Positions 45,100 to 56,100 of a stretch of DNA of 64,000 nt are shown here, one piece after another. A program made the translations under genes and the position numbers. The stretch comes from Parapristionchus giblindavisi. Taxonomy: Eukaryota > Nematoda > Chromadorea > Rhabditida > Diplogasteridae. The notes below the pieces were generated by a model that searched no databases, was not told where the DNA came from, and was given only the letters and a program-made list of their open reading frames with translations. Within the stretch, counting starts at the first letter, position 1, and each line of letters starts with the position of its first letter. Where the stretch lies: positions 1,613,501 through 1,677,500 of the forward strand of contig CALSFV010000207.1 in the NCBI GenBank assembly GCA_943737045.1, written 5' to 3'.

Positions 45100-45765
45100 C
45101 TACGTATAATAATAATAATAATATTTATGCGTTTTCAAGGAAACACGGTACAGAGAAGAACAAATAATATAAAATGTGTGAATGAATGAAATGAACAGAT
45201 AGAGATGGTTGAGATGATTTTTGGTGAACACAAGTACTGTAGAAATAGAAATACTATGGGGAATAGGGAGATCACATCAATCAATTTTCATTCAGGGAAA
45301 CTAAAGGTAATCCGGTTTTTAGGTCGTACAAGAAGCCTTGCCGCTCTAGGAAAGAAGCTATTGTGCCTGTAGTGAAAGCGTGAGCCTGGATTATTAAAAT
45401 TGAGACCATTATGAGTTGTATAAGTGCGAAAGTAATGTGGTTTTCGATTAGAGATTTTATATTTTCCTCTGATAAGTTTCTTAGCTGATTTGATATCGAT
45501 TTCTTCTCTTCGAGTTTCAAGGGTATCTAGATTTAGTTGTTTATTCCTTTGCATGCTTGAGGGCATTGAGTCCCATGTGGCATTGAAACAACGCATGAAT
45601 ATTCGTCTGGTAAAATAGTTTTGGACCCTTTCTAAGATCTTTTTATCTCCTATCTGATATGGATTGAAGACTATTGAGGCACTTTCTAGAATTGGTCTGA
45701 TATAGATTGAGTAAGTTTTTAACAGTACAGTCGTATAATGAATTTGCACACACTGACAGAAATCC
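45100..45765 (-). pseudogene. LINE (CR1/Jockey-like) C-terminal fragment
   Basis: Minus-strand translation gives YSIYIRPILESASIVFNPYQ, KKILERVQNYFTRRIF, and after a frame shift [16 protein letters not shown]: the end of a non-LTR reverse transcriptase (the YxxYVRPxLEYAS...LERVQ...FTR signature). The 3' UTR ends in AACGCATAAATATTATTATT. Other 3' fragments lie at 22255-22345 and 37795-38005. The 5' part is absent. Confidence 0.75.
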
Positions 45766-46417
45766 TCCTAATAATGCAGAACATTGGTCACATATGGTGC
45801 TGCGAGGTATGACATCAACCCTAATTATAAATCGAAAAAAAATGAATTTCGATCAATCCAGAATAAATATCCAAATATTGCATTTTCGAAGTGAAATGTG
45901 GCTCTTCTCACACCTTGGCTAAATATTTTTTATCTATTATATTATGTGCCATCCTAGCATTTACATAGCGAAATTTAAAAAAAAATTAATTCATAGCCCT
46001 TTTGACAACGCTCTGCTCTCTCAGGGGGGAGATAACAGAAGCAGTATGGAAGAACGATACAGTGGATAAGCAGGGGATAAATAAAAGGGGATAATAGACA
46101 ATAATAATCAGGTCAACTTCGTCTAAATGCCTGTTGATCTGCCCGGACTCAAGAATTGTGGACTCAAGAATTGTGAAATTAGAAGAAGCACTTATGAAGA
46201 TCAACGTTCGTGCTCTGGGACTGTCGGAAGTAAGAAAACTTTTACTATGCACATCAGAGAGTACTCTTGATAAATGTGTTTATACGAGACAATTACATCA
46301 ATCTTACAGACAAGCTTATTAATGAATCAATAAGATACAATGATCATAATTTATTGTCACAGATGATCGATAATCGATAATTTTCATATCCATAATCAAT
46401 CGATAATCTTCATCAAC
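45766..46417. other. No gene recognised
   Basis: Short ORFs only; a direct repeat GACTCAAGAATTGTG occurs twice at about 46145-46178. Confidence 0.35.
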
Positions 46418-46611
46418 TTAGATGTACAAATTCAAACGAGTACGGACGAATTCGCGGCAGATGTGGCATCTTAAATAATGAAGAAAAAAATTATTAAAGG
46501 AATCCAAAGATGCATTAATTATACGAATTCTATCGACCTGGGGAACAAGCATACTGGGATCGAGCAGCGAATGTCCATTTTTTCAGAGATAAAACATAAT
46601 AATATTATTAA

Positions 46612-46647
<36 letters not shown>

Positions 46648-47441
46648 CATTATTAAAAAATAAAATAAATAAGCATGAACCTGATTTTGATCGACTCGGA
46701 GCAGGTGGCACAGACCGAGTGTCCACACGGATTGAACACGATCGATATATCACTGTCGAAGCAGACGCGGCACTCCACTGGAAATATCATACACTATATA
46801 TAAAACAGAATGGTCATCCGTTTGTTCAAGCCACGCCCCTTTTCTCAGCTCCGACTTGGCGGAGCTCACGGCTGGTGCAATAATAATTGAACATGCATAT
46901 GAAAATGTACAGGCATAGGATTGCATGCACATTAAATATAAATTTTGAGATATAAATTTGTTGTAGGAATATTTGTTCTTCGTGGTGTTTCTAGTACATT
47001 TCATACGTAGAATAATATTGTTATCATGTGATTTCGCCGAGATCCAAGGTCGGTAAGGAACAAATCTTTCCACCGATACTCAATCAAACAACGCGCGCAC
47101 GCGCGCCATATTATGTTATTAAAGCGACACCCCCATGCTAATTTGAAACTCTCCGCTCTGGCCACACTCTCTCGCTTTCTTTGTCTACGAGAGAGTATTG
47201 TCAATGCGAGAGTCAAATCAGCTTTTGGTGCGCTTTTAAAACACACTCTCCCTATCATCGGCAGGGCGGGGATGCGCAAAGTTTCAAAATCAGGGGTGGG
47301 ATACACTTCAGCCAAAAATTGACCCGAATTAAACAGCAAAGAAAGCACTTACTCTTATTCTCCAGGTTTTCATTAGAGCAAGTGGTAGTGGTGGCTCTGG
47401 ATGTCAGCCTCGACGCAATCTGTAACATATATATATTTATT

Positions 47442-47506
<65 letters not shown>

Positions 47507-48794
47507 AATATATAACCATATATCAGCTTGTATCTACTGTAATATCTATACGAAAAGATCCGAGAGAAATGACTGAGAAGGTGTGGCCAGGTGAATAGGA
47601 GAGACCGCAGTAGAAGTGTCGGTGAGATTGAAGACGAAAACAGAGTTGATATGGCTATCCATATCAATAAAGTCATGTTCATGCCTTCAATCTTCGGGTT
47701 TTCGTTATCGATTTTCTCGAATACGAGAGGCTCGTGGCAAGTAGGCTTGTCGAATATCCAGTCAGAATTTTATACCGATTCAAGTGATATATGTCGCTAA
47801 CCATAACTCCACGGTGAGTTCTTAGCATTCCCTTGTGAGATGGACGGGCATGGTCAAGAAGAATTTAAAGCTGACGGAAAGACACACGCTGTACCGACTA
47901 CTATGGCATAAGAAGACTAGTTTTGCTGACCCCGTTAACATGATAAGAAGAGCCCAACGCCATACCTTTCTTATCCAGGAAAATAAATGGTTTGTTGACG
48001 ATTTGAATGTCGATGCAAATCCCTGAAACAATCACGTCAAGATAAGCAAAGATCAAAGATCAACATTTTGATTGACCTACCCAAGCAAGTTCTTCTTCGA
48101 AACCCGTTCGAAGGCGTTCGCGTTGTAGATGCATCTGAAATGTTAATTATTGATTCTCTTTTCTAGATAGCTCTGGCTCATTTATAAGTTTCACGATGTC
48201 CGCTCTCGAAACGCAAAACGACAACGATCAAAGATCAAAGATTAAAAATTAAAATTTTAATTGACGAACCCGATCACGTTGTGCATCGATATACGTTCGG
48301 AGACGTTCGTCTTGTAGAATTAACTGAATGTCGTCTCTCTAAAACAGTCATTTCATTTCTATTTCATACTTCTCGGTGCGATACACTAAAATTTTGTAAA
48401 ATGATGAATCAACATCAAATTATCACTCAAAGGATACCGAAACAACCGAAAAAAAGGAACAGAAATAAAACGTCTAAAAATGATAGAATTGTTTCAGAAA
48501 TAGCATTCAACTGATTTGCTTATTAGATTTAGCGCTTGAATTAACAAAAACCGTTCCAATTAGTTTCATTAATTTAATTTTTTTGTTTTTTCATAAACAT
48601 AGTTTAATTCCTGGCACACTATTACCTTATCGGCGAATTGATCCAAGTTCAATTGCACATTACGTATGCGCTCTTCCTGCTGAAAAGGACACACTATTGC
48701 AAAGAACACTCAAATCAATCAATAAATCGATAAATCGATTGATACAGTATACCGTCTCCAATCGGGCTACGGTTGTCAGTGTGTCTTCGTTCAT
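46418..48794 (-). CDS. C3HC4 RING-finger protein with helical N-terminus
   Basis: Supported exons: 48794-48753 (ATG), 48679-48626, 48323-48270, 48134-48081, then an unresolved middle, then 47419-47353, 46777-46681 and 46469-46418 (TAA). The last three encode CRVCFDSDISIVFNPCGHSV, CATC and RCHIC: a complete C-x2-C...C-x-H-x2-C-x2-C...C-x2-C RING, so a probable ubiquitin E3 ligase. Exons 2-4 are each 54 nt, phase 0, and encode charged amphipathic helix (QEERIRNVQLNLDQFADK). Candidate middle exons lie at 48024-47968 and about 47690-47560 (a VFVFNLTDTSTAV frame), but a phase mismatch remains between them. Intron repeats: (ATT)n at 46615 and (AT)n at 47455. Confidence 0.7.
47437..47505. repeat. 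(ATT)n/(AT)n microsatellite
   Basis: About seven ATT units followed by about 22 AT units, in an intron of the RING gene immediately upstream of the acceptor of exon 47419-47353. A shorter (ATT)n is at 46613-46650. Confidence 0.9.
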
Positions 48795-50570
48795 CTTTAA
48801 AATTGCTGCAAAAATAGCGTTTCTCCAAACACAGATCTGTACATCAATATCAGACGCGCAAGAAGTAGGTAAATGAAATAAATAAAGGGCACATTATTAA
48901 CTAACATATATTTGTTTTATAATTTATTTTTTTCAAGTGCGGGTTAACCTATAGTAGTACATCCATTCATATTATTAATTTAAGTGTGAATTATTAGGAA
49001 ATGAATACAATGTAATAAACGGAATTGTCGCTAAAATGAACCTTTTTTTGTTCCTAGGTCCTCGTTCCTATATAATGTGTGTAGGCGTTGATGAGTGAAT
49101 ATAGTGCTTGGCTTGCTGACCTGGCAGTCCTTAGTCATGTCCTATGGCTGCGCTTTGCCACAGCATCTCGAAAGCGCTCATAGTGTAACCGAGAAAAAGG
49201 TAGAGCGAAAAAAGAGAGAGCACACGAAAGTGAGAGAGCACAGACGATGAGAGCACACCACGGTGCAGTCATACTGTATTTTTGTCATTTTGCAAAATTT
49301 TGAATGCGCGCTCTCCCTATGCTAGCAAAATGCAGTGTTGGATAGCGATTGGTAGAATGATTGACTGCCACGGGGTCGGTGTATTGATACAGGCCTGTTA
49401 TGGGAAAGCATGTTATGGGACATTTGTGGTACCTTGGACCTATACGAAATCTCAAATCTCCATAAATCTCGGTCTAATAGGTCATGGGTAGGGAGAGGAC
49501 GATGGGTAAATGAAGTGTATAACAGGCCTAAAGAGATAGACTGTTGCATTGAATAATAGTTGAGTTCAAGGATCATAATGTATGCTAACTAGCTAGTAAC
49601 TTATGACATAATCACCTTTTATCCATTGCATATATAATTAACCTAAAAGGATTTTTACAATTATTTTCTTTTTTTTTGCTCTACGCCAGATAACCAAATA
49701 ACAATATTTAACCATTCTAATCAAGTTTTCCAATACCGTTTCTATCTCACGTCAAGTTCAGCATCATATTTTAATTAACACTTATGCATTCCAGGTATTT
49801 ATTTATTTATTTATTAATTCCATCAAATATATATTCATAAAGACATTACTGACAAATGGAAAGAGGAGAGATGGAATTCCGTCCCTTGTAAACGACTTCG
49901 GTTTTTGGCTCGGTGGCAGTTTTCAATTTTATTTAAATAAATGCATTTCGTGTATTTATTTAAATACAATTCTGATTCTAACATATTTTGCATTTGATCT
50001 AACAACTACAGTTGGAAAATGTGTGATCCTCTACCTCTGCCTCTACCTCTTATTAATCATGCATGAAGATTGATATTTCCGACACCCCTGAAATTATGCA
50101 AAAATGTCATAACTCTGTGTCCAATGGCGCTTCAGGCTCCAAACTTGGTAGAGATAATAGCCCGTGAGTGATACGATCGGTTGAATTTTGACAAATTTCG
50201 AAAATTCATTTTTCTCATTTTTCGAGGTAAAGAAGTACTGTATAATACAAATCTCTTTAACAGTCTTCCACACATAGTAGATAATAAACATTTATTTACG
50301 AGAGTGTGACAGCAGGTGAGTTTCGCTTTCGTAGAAGTGTGTTGCGTTTGGAGAGAGAAATGGGGTCGAGCTAATGACCTTTTCCCCTTCCTTCCTTTCA
50401 CCTTTTTTCAATCCGGTGCGATTTTTTAGTTGCATAGAAACGACATTTATTGTCGTTTCATATTATTTGTGATTTTTATATTTATTTATATATTTCCACT
50501 TCAATTTTTGACTCTCGCCTTTGCAGTATTTGCATTCGCTTACATCATTGGCCACTTCCATGTGCTTGTA
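48795..50570. other. Intergenic, no gene recognised
   Basis: Contains AT-rich sequence, a small inverted pair AGGCCTGTTAT (49391) / ATAACAGGCC (49520), and purine-rich GAGAGAGCAC repeats at 49215-49260. No exon could be supported. Confidence 0.4.
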
Positions 50571-51014
50571 TAATGCTGTGTTCAGAACTTGGAAAATGCA
50601 AGAAAATGCGGAAAATGCTGTTCAAAAGTTCAGGTGGAAAATGCTCGAAAATGCTCGATTTTGGATCGAAAAAGATGGTTTTATACACTTTAAAAGCGTT
50701 GAACCTCGTTGTTTCATGTATGCTGCTGAAATAAATATCGTATGATCCTTTTTTGAGCACTTTAAGCCGAAAATCAACGAAAATGCTGCGAAAAATCAAC
50801 CTAGCGAGTCCATATTTAAAATTATCATTTATCATCAATAAAATGCGTCCATAACACTGTTTGCGACCAATAAACGTTGATATTAAACAAAAAAAATCAT
50901 TAAAATTTGCTTAAAATCCTCGAAAATGAGCATTTTCAGAGCATTTTCCGGCTGAACTTCTGAACAGCATTTTCCGCATTTTCGTGCATTTTCCAAGTTC
51001 TGAACACTGCATTA
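50571..51014. mobile_element. MITE with AAAATGC-rich arms
   Basis: TAATGCTGTGTTCAGAACTT at the left is mirrored at the right (AAGTTCTGAACACTGCATTA). Both arms are made of GAAAATGC/GCATTTTC units. It ends about 37 bp before the start codon of the secreted protein at 51052. Confidence 0.7.
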
Positions 51015-51051
51015 GGTAAATTCATTAAAATACACTTTCCCAGGCCAATAT

Positions 51052-52396
51052 ATGGGGACGACACTCGTCGTCTGCCTTTTTCTTGCGACACAATTACATG
51101 CAGGTACAGTAGACTTCGCTTCTACGGAGCTTCTACTGCTACGTGGGTTGTTAACTTCAATTTCTAATGCATTCTTTTCTGGATTCTACTTCGAGCACAG
51201 ATGTTGAAAGAACGTCAAGATATACCCGTTGAACCGATGTATAGAAGAAAGAATTGAACGTTATTGATCTATGAAGAATCCCCTGCCATGACTCACCGCA
51301 CCAATGTGCGAACGTGATAAAGATTATTATTATTATTATTATTACAGTAGACTACGGAATTATATCACATTTCAGTTTTTTCGTCTTAAAATGCTTAAAC
51401 GTGAGCAAATCTTTCCCGATTTTACATGTCTTTTTTCTTTTGCCAATTCTAATAGCATAGATGGTTTGATAGCATAGATGGTTAGACAGATCAGTATGTC
51501 ATGTTTTTGGCTAAAATAGATGTATGTTTGTTTATGTGGTCCCACCGAACCAAAAACCGAAATCACTTACACGCGAAGGAAATTCAGCTTCGCTCTTTCC
51601 ATTTGCCAGTAATGTGTCAATGAATATACTTGATGGAATAAATAAATAAATAAATAAATGGTTACATAATACATAACTTTCAGGTAGCATGTCCAGCTCC
51701 GACACTTCGATCTCAACGACAACGACCTCTTCTATAGACAACAGTCTCTCTGCGGCCCCGACCACGACGTCGTCTGAGCCCATCAACGAAGACGCGGAGC
51801 TAGCCAAGATAGCTCCGACCCCCACGACGCCATCTGCGCCCTTTGACGAAGACGCGGAGCTAGCCAAGATAGCTGAATCCTGCATGAGCGCGAGAAATTA
51901 CGAGCAGATTACATCGTTAGGCGGCACTGTTACGCCGTACTTTGCGCGAGTAATTAGCGTTTATGTGTTCGAACAGAGTGTAGCTACCATAGGCCTTACG
52001 GAGCTACGGGCGACACTAGAGCTTGCCCCGCTTCCTCCTTGGCAACACTTCAACCACAGCGATCCCAGTGCAGCCGAGCTGGCATCCGCCAGCACCATTC
52101 AGGCCTACTATGACCTCAGAGAACCGCAAAACCCAACTAGAAGTCTTGATAGCTACTTCTTGTATGAACATAGTTTACCGACAGCGATAGTGTATTTGGA
52201 CGAGCGCTTTCCGTCCATACGTACAATGTTTCGGCTACGATTTGAAGAGATTCGACGGACTTATCCAGGAGTGGTGGATAGGAAAACAATCGATCGTATG
52301 ATTGACGATTTTAAAAGGATTGAGGAGAGAGTAAACGCTGCAATTAGGAAAATGAATCTGATGAAAAGCTCAAAATGCTGGAACGCAGTCGATTAG
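51052..52396 (+). CDS. Secreted Ser/Thr-rich nematode protein
   Basis: Two exons, 51052-51103 and 51684-52396, joined in phase 1; 254 aa. The first exon is a signal peptide (MGTTLVVCLFLATQLHA). The mature protein opens with a Ser/Thr-rich linker, a tandem motif NEDAELAKIA / DEDAELAKIA, then a predicted helical domain of about 160 residues with RLRFEEIRRTYPGVVDRKTI near the end and a single pair of Cys. TTTCCCAG ten bases before the ATG suggests trans-splicing. Family not recognised. Intron 1 contains the dispersed LINE-like 3' end (51115-51345). Confidence 0.8.
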
Positions 52397-53072
52397 ATTC
52401 TTTGTATCATAATTCATTCATTCATTCATTATTCGTGTTTTAACTGATGGATAAATAAATTAATAAATTAATTAATTAATTAAATAAATTACCGATTCTT
52501 TTTTTTATTCGATTCTGATTGTATGATGGTAATGATTCTATGGAATATAAATAATAATAATACTTCATTATACAGGTTCAATAATAACAGTACATATTCA
52601 AACACATATAAGAAAATGTTGAATACATAATTTATTATGCCACAACGGGGTTAGCATAAGGTATGATTGAAAAAATCGAAGATTAGAGCTACGAAGCAGG
52701 ATCACATATAAAATTAATAAATTTCGTACTTCTGATCCCAACCTTATTTAAAACTTTTTCACCCGTCATATTTTCACGCGTCTCATTTCGTGCATACGCA
52801 CGTTGATGAAATAAATATATAACATTATCACCGGCACATCGATATAGTAATGACTGTAGAGTATGACAATGCCAAAAGGTATGAAACAGGGCTGGGATTT
52901 CCTATTTTCCGAATTTTCCGATTTTCCGATTTCTGAAAATATTTTTTATGAAAGGGACCTACAGGGACGAAAACCTTCGAAGTTGCTCGGATGTGCCTGT
53001 AAAAGGAATCTTCGAGATTGCTGCGAGAATTTGACCACTATCTCCCTTCTACAACCACTTTTATGACGACTA
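52397..53072. other. Intergenic, no gene recognised
   Basis: (ATTC)n and (AATT)n tracts follow the stop codon. A run of ATTTTCCGAATTTTCCGA-type repeats lies at 52905-52935. Confidence 0.4.
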
Positions 53073-53746
53073 CAGTCCCGCACGATCGCCCTGTCAAAAG
53101 GCGGGCCTCCGCGACAAGATTCTTGTCGCCTCATGTCGCATCTTTCTAAAAGATTTTTAAAACATTTCATCAGTTGTGATCATTGCATCATCAGATTATT
53201 TTAAGATCACCGTTGAAACGAATAAAATTGGTTAACTCTGGACAAAGTTATTGAGGATCATAAATGACGGGGGTGCTACCGTAATCCCTTCAAAATTTGA
53301 ATTTCCCGCACTTTTCATTGACCCTGTGAAATCGATTTTCTCACGAACGTGTTTTATTATTAGAACGGTTTTTTCTGGTATTGGCAGTATTTTATTGGTA
53401 AATATTGTAATTATGTCACAAAAAACACGAGAAAATACAAAAGAAAATCCGCGAAAAGTGTTCTAATACACGTTCGTGAGAAAATCGATTTCACAGGGTC
53501 AATGAAAAGTGCGGGAAATTCAAATTTGAAGGGATTACGGTAGCACCCCCGTCATTTATGATCCTCAATAACTTTATCCAGAGTTAACCAATTTTATTCG
53601 TTTCAACGGTGATCTTAATATAATCTGATGATGCAATGATCACAACTGATGAAATGTTTTAAAAATCTTTTAGAAAGATGCGACATGAGGCGACAAGAAT
53701 CTTGTCGCGGAGGCCCGCCTTTTGACAGGGCGATCGTGCGGGACTG
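53073..53746. mobile_element. Tc1/mariner-like MITE, copy 2 (family H)
   Basis: Same ends as 34103-34726 (CAGTCCCGCACGATCGCCCT). Subterminal sequence is GTCAAAAGGCGGGCC and CAAGATTCTTG in both arms, whereas copy 1 has a different sequence there, again identical in its two arms. Confidence 0.75.
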
Positions 53747-54432
53747 CATGTGGTAGTGCAAAGTGTTAATTTATATTTTTTTGTCTTTCTTCATCACAAA
53801 TAAAAAAATCCTAAAATTATTCATTCAGCGTCTATTAATATTTCTTATGTTCCCGAAACACAAATACCCCCTATTCACACAATATGCTCTCATCGACTTG
53901 TTACCACATTTTTTCGACGTATGATAAATTAAATTAAATTAATGGTGCAATACAAAGTCCGAGAATAGAGACGATATAATTGATGCTTTCTGACAATGAA
54001 TTAATTTCCGTCTGAATTTGCAAAAATGGTTGAAATAAGTGAAGTTAGATTTTATTAAATTCACAAATATTATTTCACATTCATTCATTGTTAGACTCAA
54101 AATTAATAGAACTTTCGAAATTTGAACATATTTTAACTCGAATATGGCGATAAAATATAATGTTATAGCTGTACAGTAAATACTGAAGTCAAGAGAAGGT
54201 AAGATATAACTATTTTGAAACTTAAAAAATTCTATCAAGGAAAATGTAACAAATCGAAATCAGAAAACCAAATCGCCCACATTAAAAATAACGGAATGAA
54301 AGACAAAATCGTTTGTATCCTTTGAAGTAATGCTGAACAGTGATTGAAAAACAAACATATTTATACATTGGCTACAGAATATACATTATATTATTATAAT
54401 ACAATAAGAGAAGAGTAGTTAAGCAGTCCTGG
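53747..54432. other. Intergenic, no gene recognised
   Basis: AT-rich; a 99-codon minus-strand ORF (53939-54238) is hydrophobic but has no start context, homolog or splice signals I can recognise. Confidence 0.35.
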
Positions 54433-54606
54433 CTACTTGCCCCATCCACCCATGCCTCCCATGCCCATTCCTCTGCCGCCCCAACCGCCATAGCCACCCA
54501 TTCCACCCATTCCTCCCATGCCCATTCCTCCCCACTGTGCTTGTACGAGCGACAGCGAAGCAAACGCGAGCACCAGAGCTACTAGCAGAAGTGTGGTAGA
54601 GATCAT
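54433..54606 (-). CDS. NLP-29/caenacin-like glycine-rich antimicrobial peptide precursor
   Basis: 57 aa in one exon. Residues 1-23 are a signal peptide (MISTTLLLVALVLAFA...VQA); the mature peptide starts QWGG and is made of GGMGMGGM and GGYGGWGG blocks, ending GGWGK. Caenorhabditis NLP-29/NLP-31 peptides likewise begin QWG, are Gly/Tyr-rich and end GWGK; they are epidermal antifungal peptides induced by infection or wounding. Here Met replaces most Tyr. A TATA-like ACTATATTAGG lies about 80 bp upstream on the same strand. No tandem paralog is present, unlike the C. elegans cluster. Confidence 0.75.
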   Translation of the reverse strand: MISTTLLLVALVLAFASLSLVQAQWGGMGMGGMGGMGGYGGWGGRGMGMGGMGGWGK

Positions 54607-55439
54607 CTTAGTTTTTGGAAGTAGTGGTTGAATTTGACGTCGAATAGACTGTAGACTAACGAATGATCGACTGTCTCCTTCCCTTCCTAATATAGTTCGT
54701 GCGCAGTGAGGTGGGGGGGGGGGGTGGACAACCATCGACCACGTCGTCGTCATAATCGTCATTGTCGGTGTGGTCGGGACCACCCGAGGACTATGTGTAA
54801 TGAGGACGAATCAACACGATCGCCACAGAGATCAGCGATACGATCATGATCGTTGACCGCAGTGCTGCACCGATCGGTGATTACTCTTCTTTCTTCGTCT
54901 TTATATGAAGGTTTCACAAAGTAGGTCCGAAGAACAGATTATGCCCTCCGGACTGAATAGGCCTTGAATTGTCACTGGCCTAGCAGTGATCACCCGCAGG
55001 ACTTCGTGCACCTTTACGGGTTGTACCTTTACTTCTTACCTTTTATCTTCAGGTTTGACACATTTTGACCCACATTTTGACACGGTTTGACACAAACAGG
55101 TTTGACACATAGGGAAAAGGTGCAAAATGAAATTAGGAATAAAAAAGGAGCATCTAAATGTGGTAAATGCAACGCAAAAAGTGTTATTATAACTAATTTA
55201 AGAATATAACAAACCACAGACATTTTCTACTGTGTAGCGGAGCTGGTGTCGTTTTGTATCATTTTTATCTCTGTGAGAATATGCAACAGATGGATAACTG
55301 AAATTTGCGCAAAATCCAAAAACAATTATATGTTTGATTTTACCGCTTTCTGTTGTCGAAAATCAAAATAACAAAAGTTATCAAGAAGAGACAAAATTAC
55401 TCTGAGAAATATAATACAGTGTGCTAATGGTGAAATCAC
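54607..55439. other. Upstream region of the Gly-rich peptide gene
   Basis: Holds a 12-base G run at 54712, the dispersed repeat at 54945-55030, and a direct repeat of TTTGACACA around 55050-55110. No gene seen. Confidence 0.4.
54945..55030 (+). repeat. Dispersed GGCCTAGCAGTGATC repeat
   Basis: Conserved blocks GGCCTAGCAGTGATC, GCAGGACTTCGTG and GGGTTGTACCTTTAC. Other copies: 17640-17700, 20220-20285, 30785-30860, 44905-44995, always near gene ends. No inverted termini, so not a MITE; type unknown. Confidence 0.6.
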
Positions 55440-56100
55440 TTTAAAGGGACCGAAACCTTTGTCAACGGTCTCTTCAACGGTCTACGCTCTCTCGTTGTTA
55501 GAGAACAGAGAAATAGTGAGCGCAATGAAGAGGCCTTTGAGTGAGGTTACGCTCCCTTTAATTCAATTCTGTAACAACTTCACTATGTGTGAATCATTTG
55601 CCAACCCGTGTCAACTTTGTTCCAAGAAGCTGAACGAGCTGACTCAATCTGTGCGTTTTACTGTAGTACAATGTACATATGAGACAGTGTACATGATCAT
55701 CGGCAACATCTTTTATTGCAAAAAAAGATTTGTCTTTGTAATAGTTACGAATAACAACGCCGCACTAAGATCAAACTGTCGTTCATGATCGACGATCAAG
55801 TAATGAACGTTTATATGTACAGAGAGAAAAGTGAGAGTCAAACAACGAAGGTTCTTTCAAGGATTGGCTACACTTTGTACATGTGCTCGTCCGCTCTGGT
55901 CACACTCTCTCGTTTTCTTTGCATACGAGAGAGCGTTGACAGAGAGGAGAGTTTCGAAGTAGCTCGGGGTGTTCCTTTAAATGCATACCCCAAACTATTT
56001 CTACTCTCCGCATTGGCAATACTCTCTCGCACACAAAGAAAGCGAGAGAGAGAGTGTGACCAGAGCGGAGAGCTACAGATTAGCTTAGGGTGTAGTTTTA
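55440..56100. mobile_element. MITE cluster B, then A-A in tandem
   Basis: A family-B copy (55440-55560) is followed at 55880-55980 and 55980-56100 by two family-A copies sharing one TTTAAA boundary. The intervening 55561-55880 has no recognisable gene. Confidence 0.7.

Noticed and set aside
45281..45520. 79-codon minus-strand protein
   Set aside because: It is the shifted frame of the LINE reverse transcriptase end.
47835..48026. + strand 63-codon ORF
   Set aside because: Lies opposite candidate RING-gene exons and shows no independent features.
50450..50838. ORFs in both strands near 50.5-50.8 kb
   Set aside because: All fall in the AAAATGC-rich MITE.
51532..51885. 117-codon minus-strand ORF
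   Set aside because: Antisense of the Ser/Thr-rich secreted protein; the + strand frame has the signal peptide and correct splice phase.
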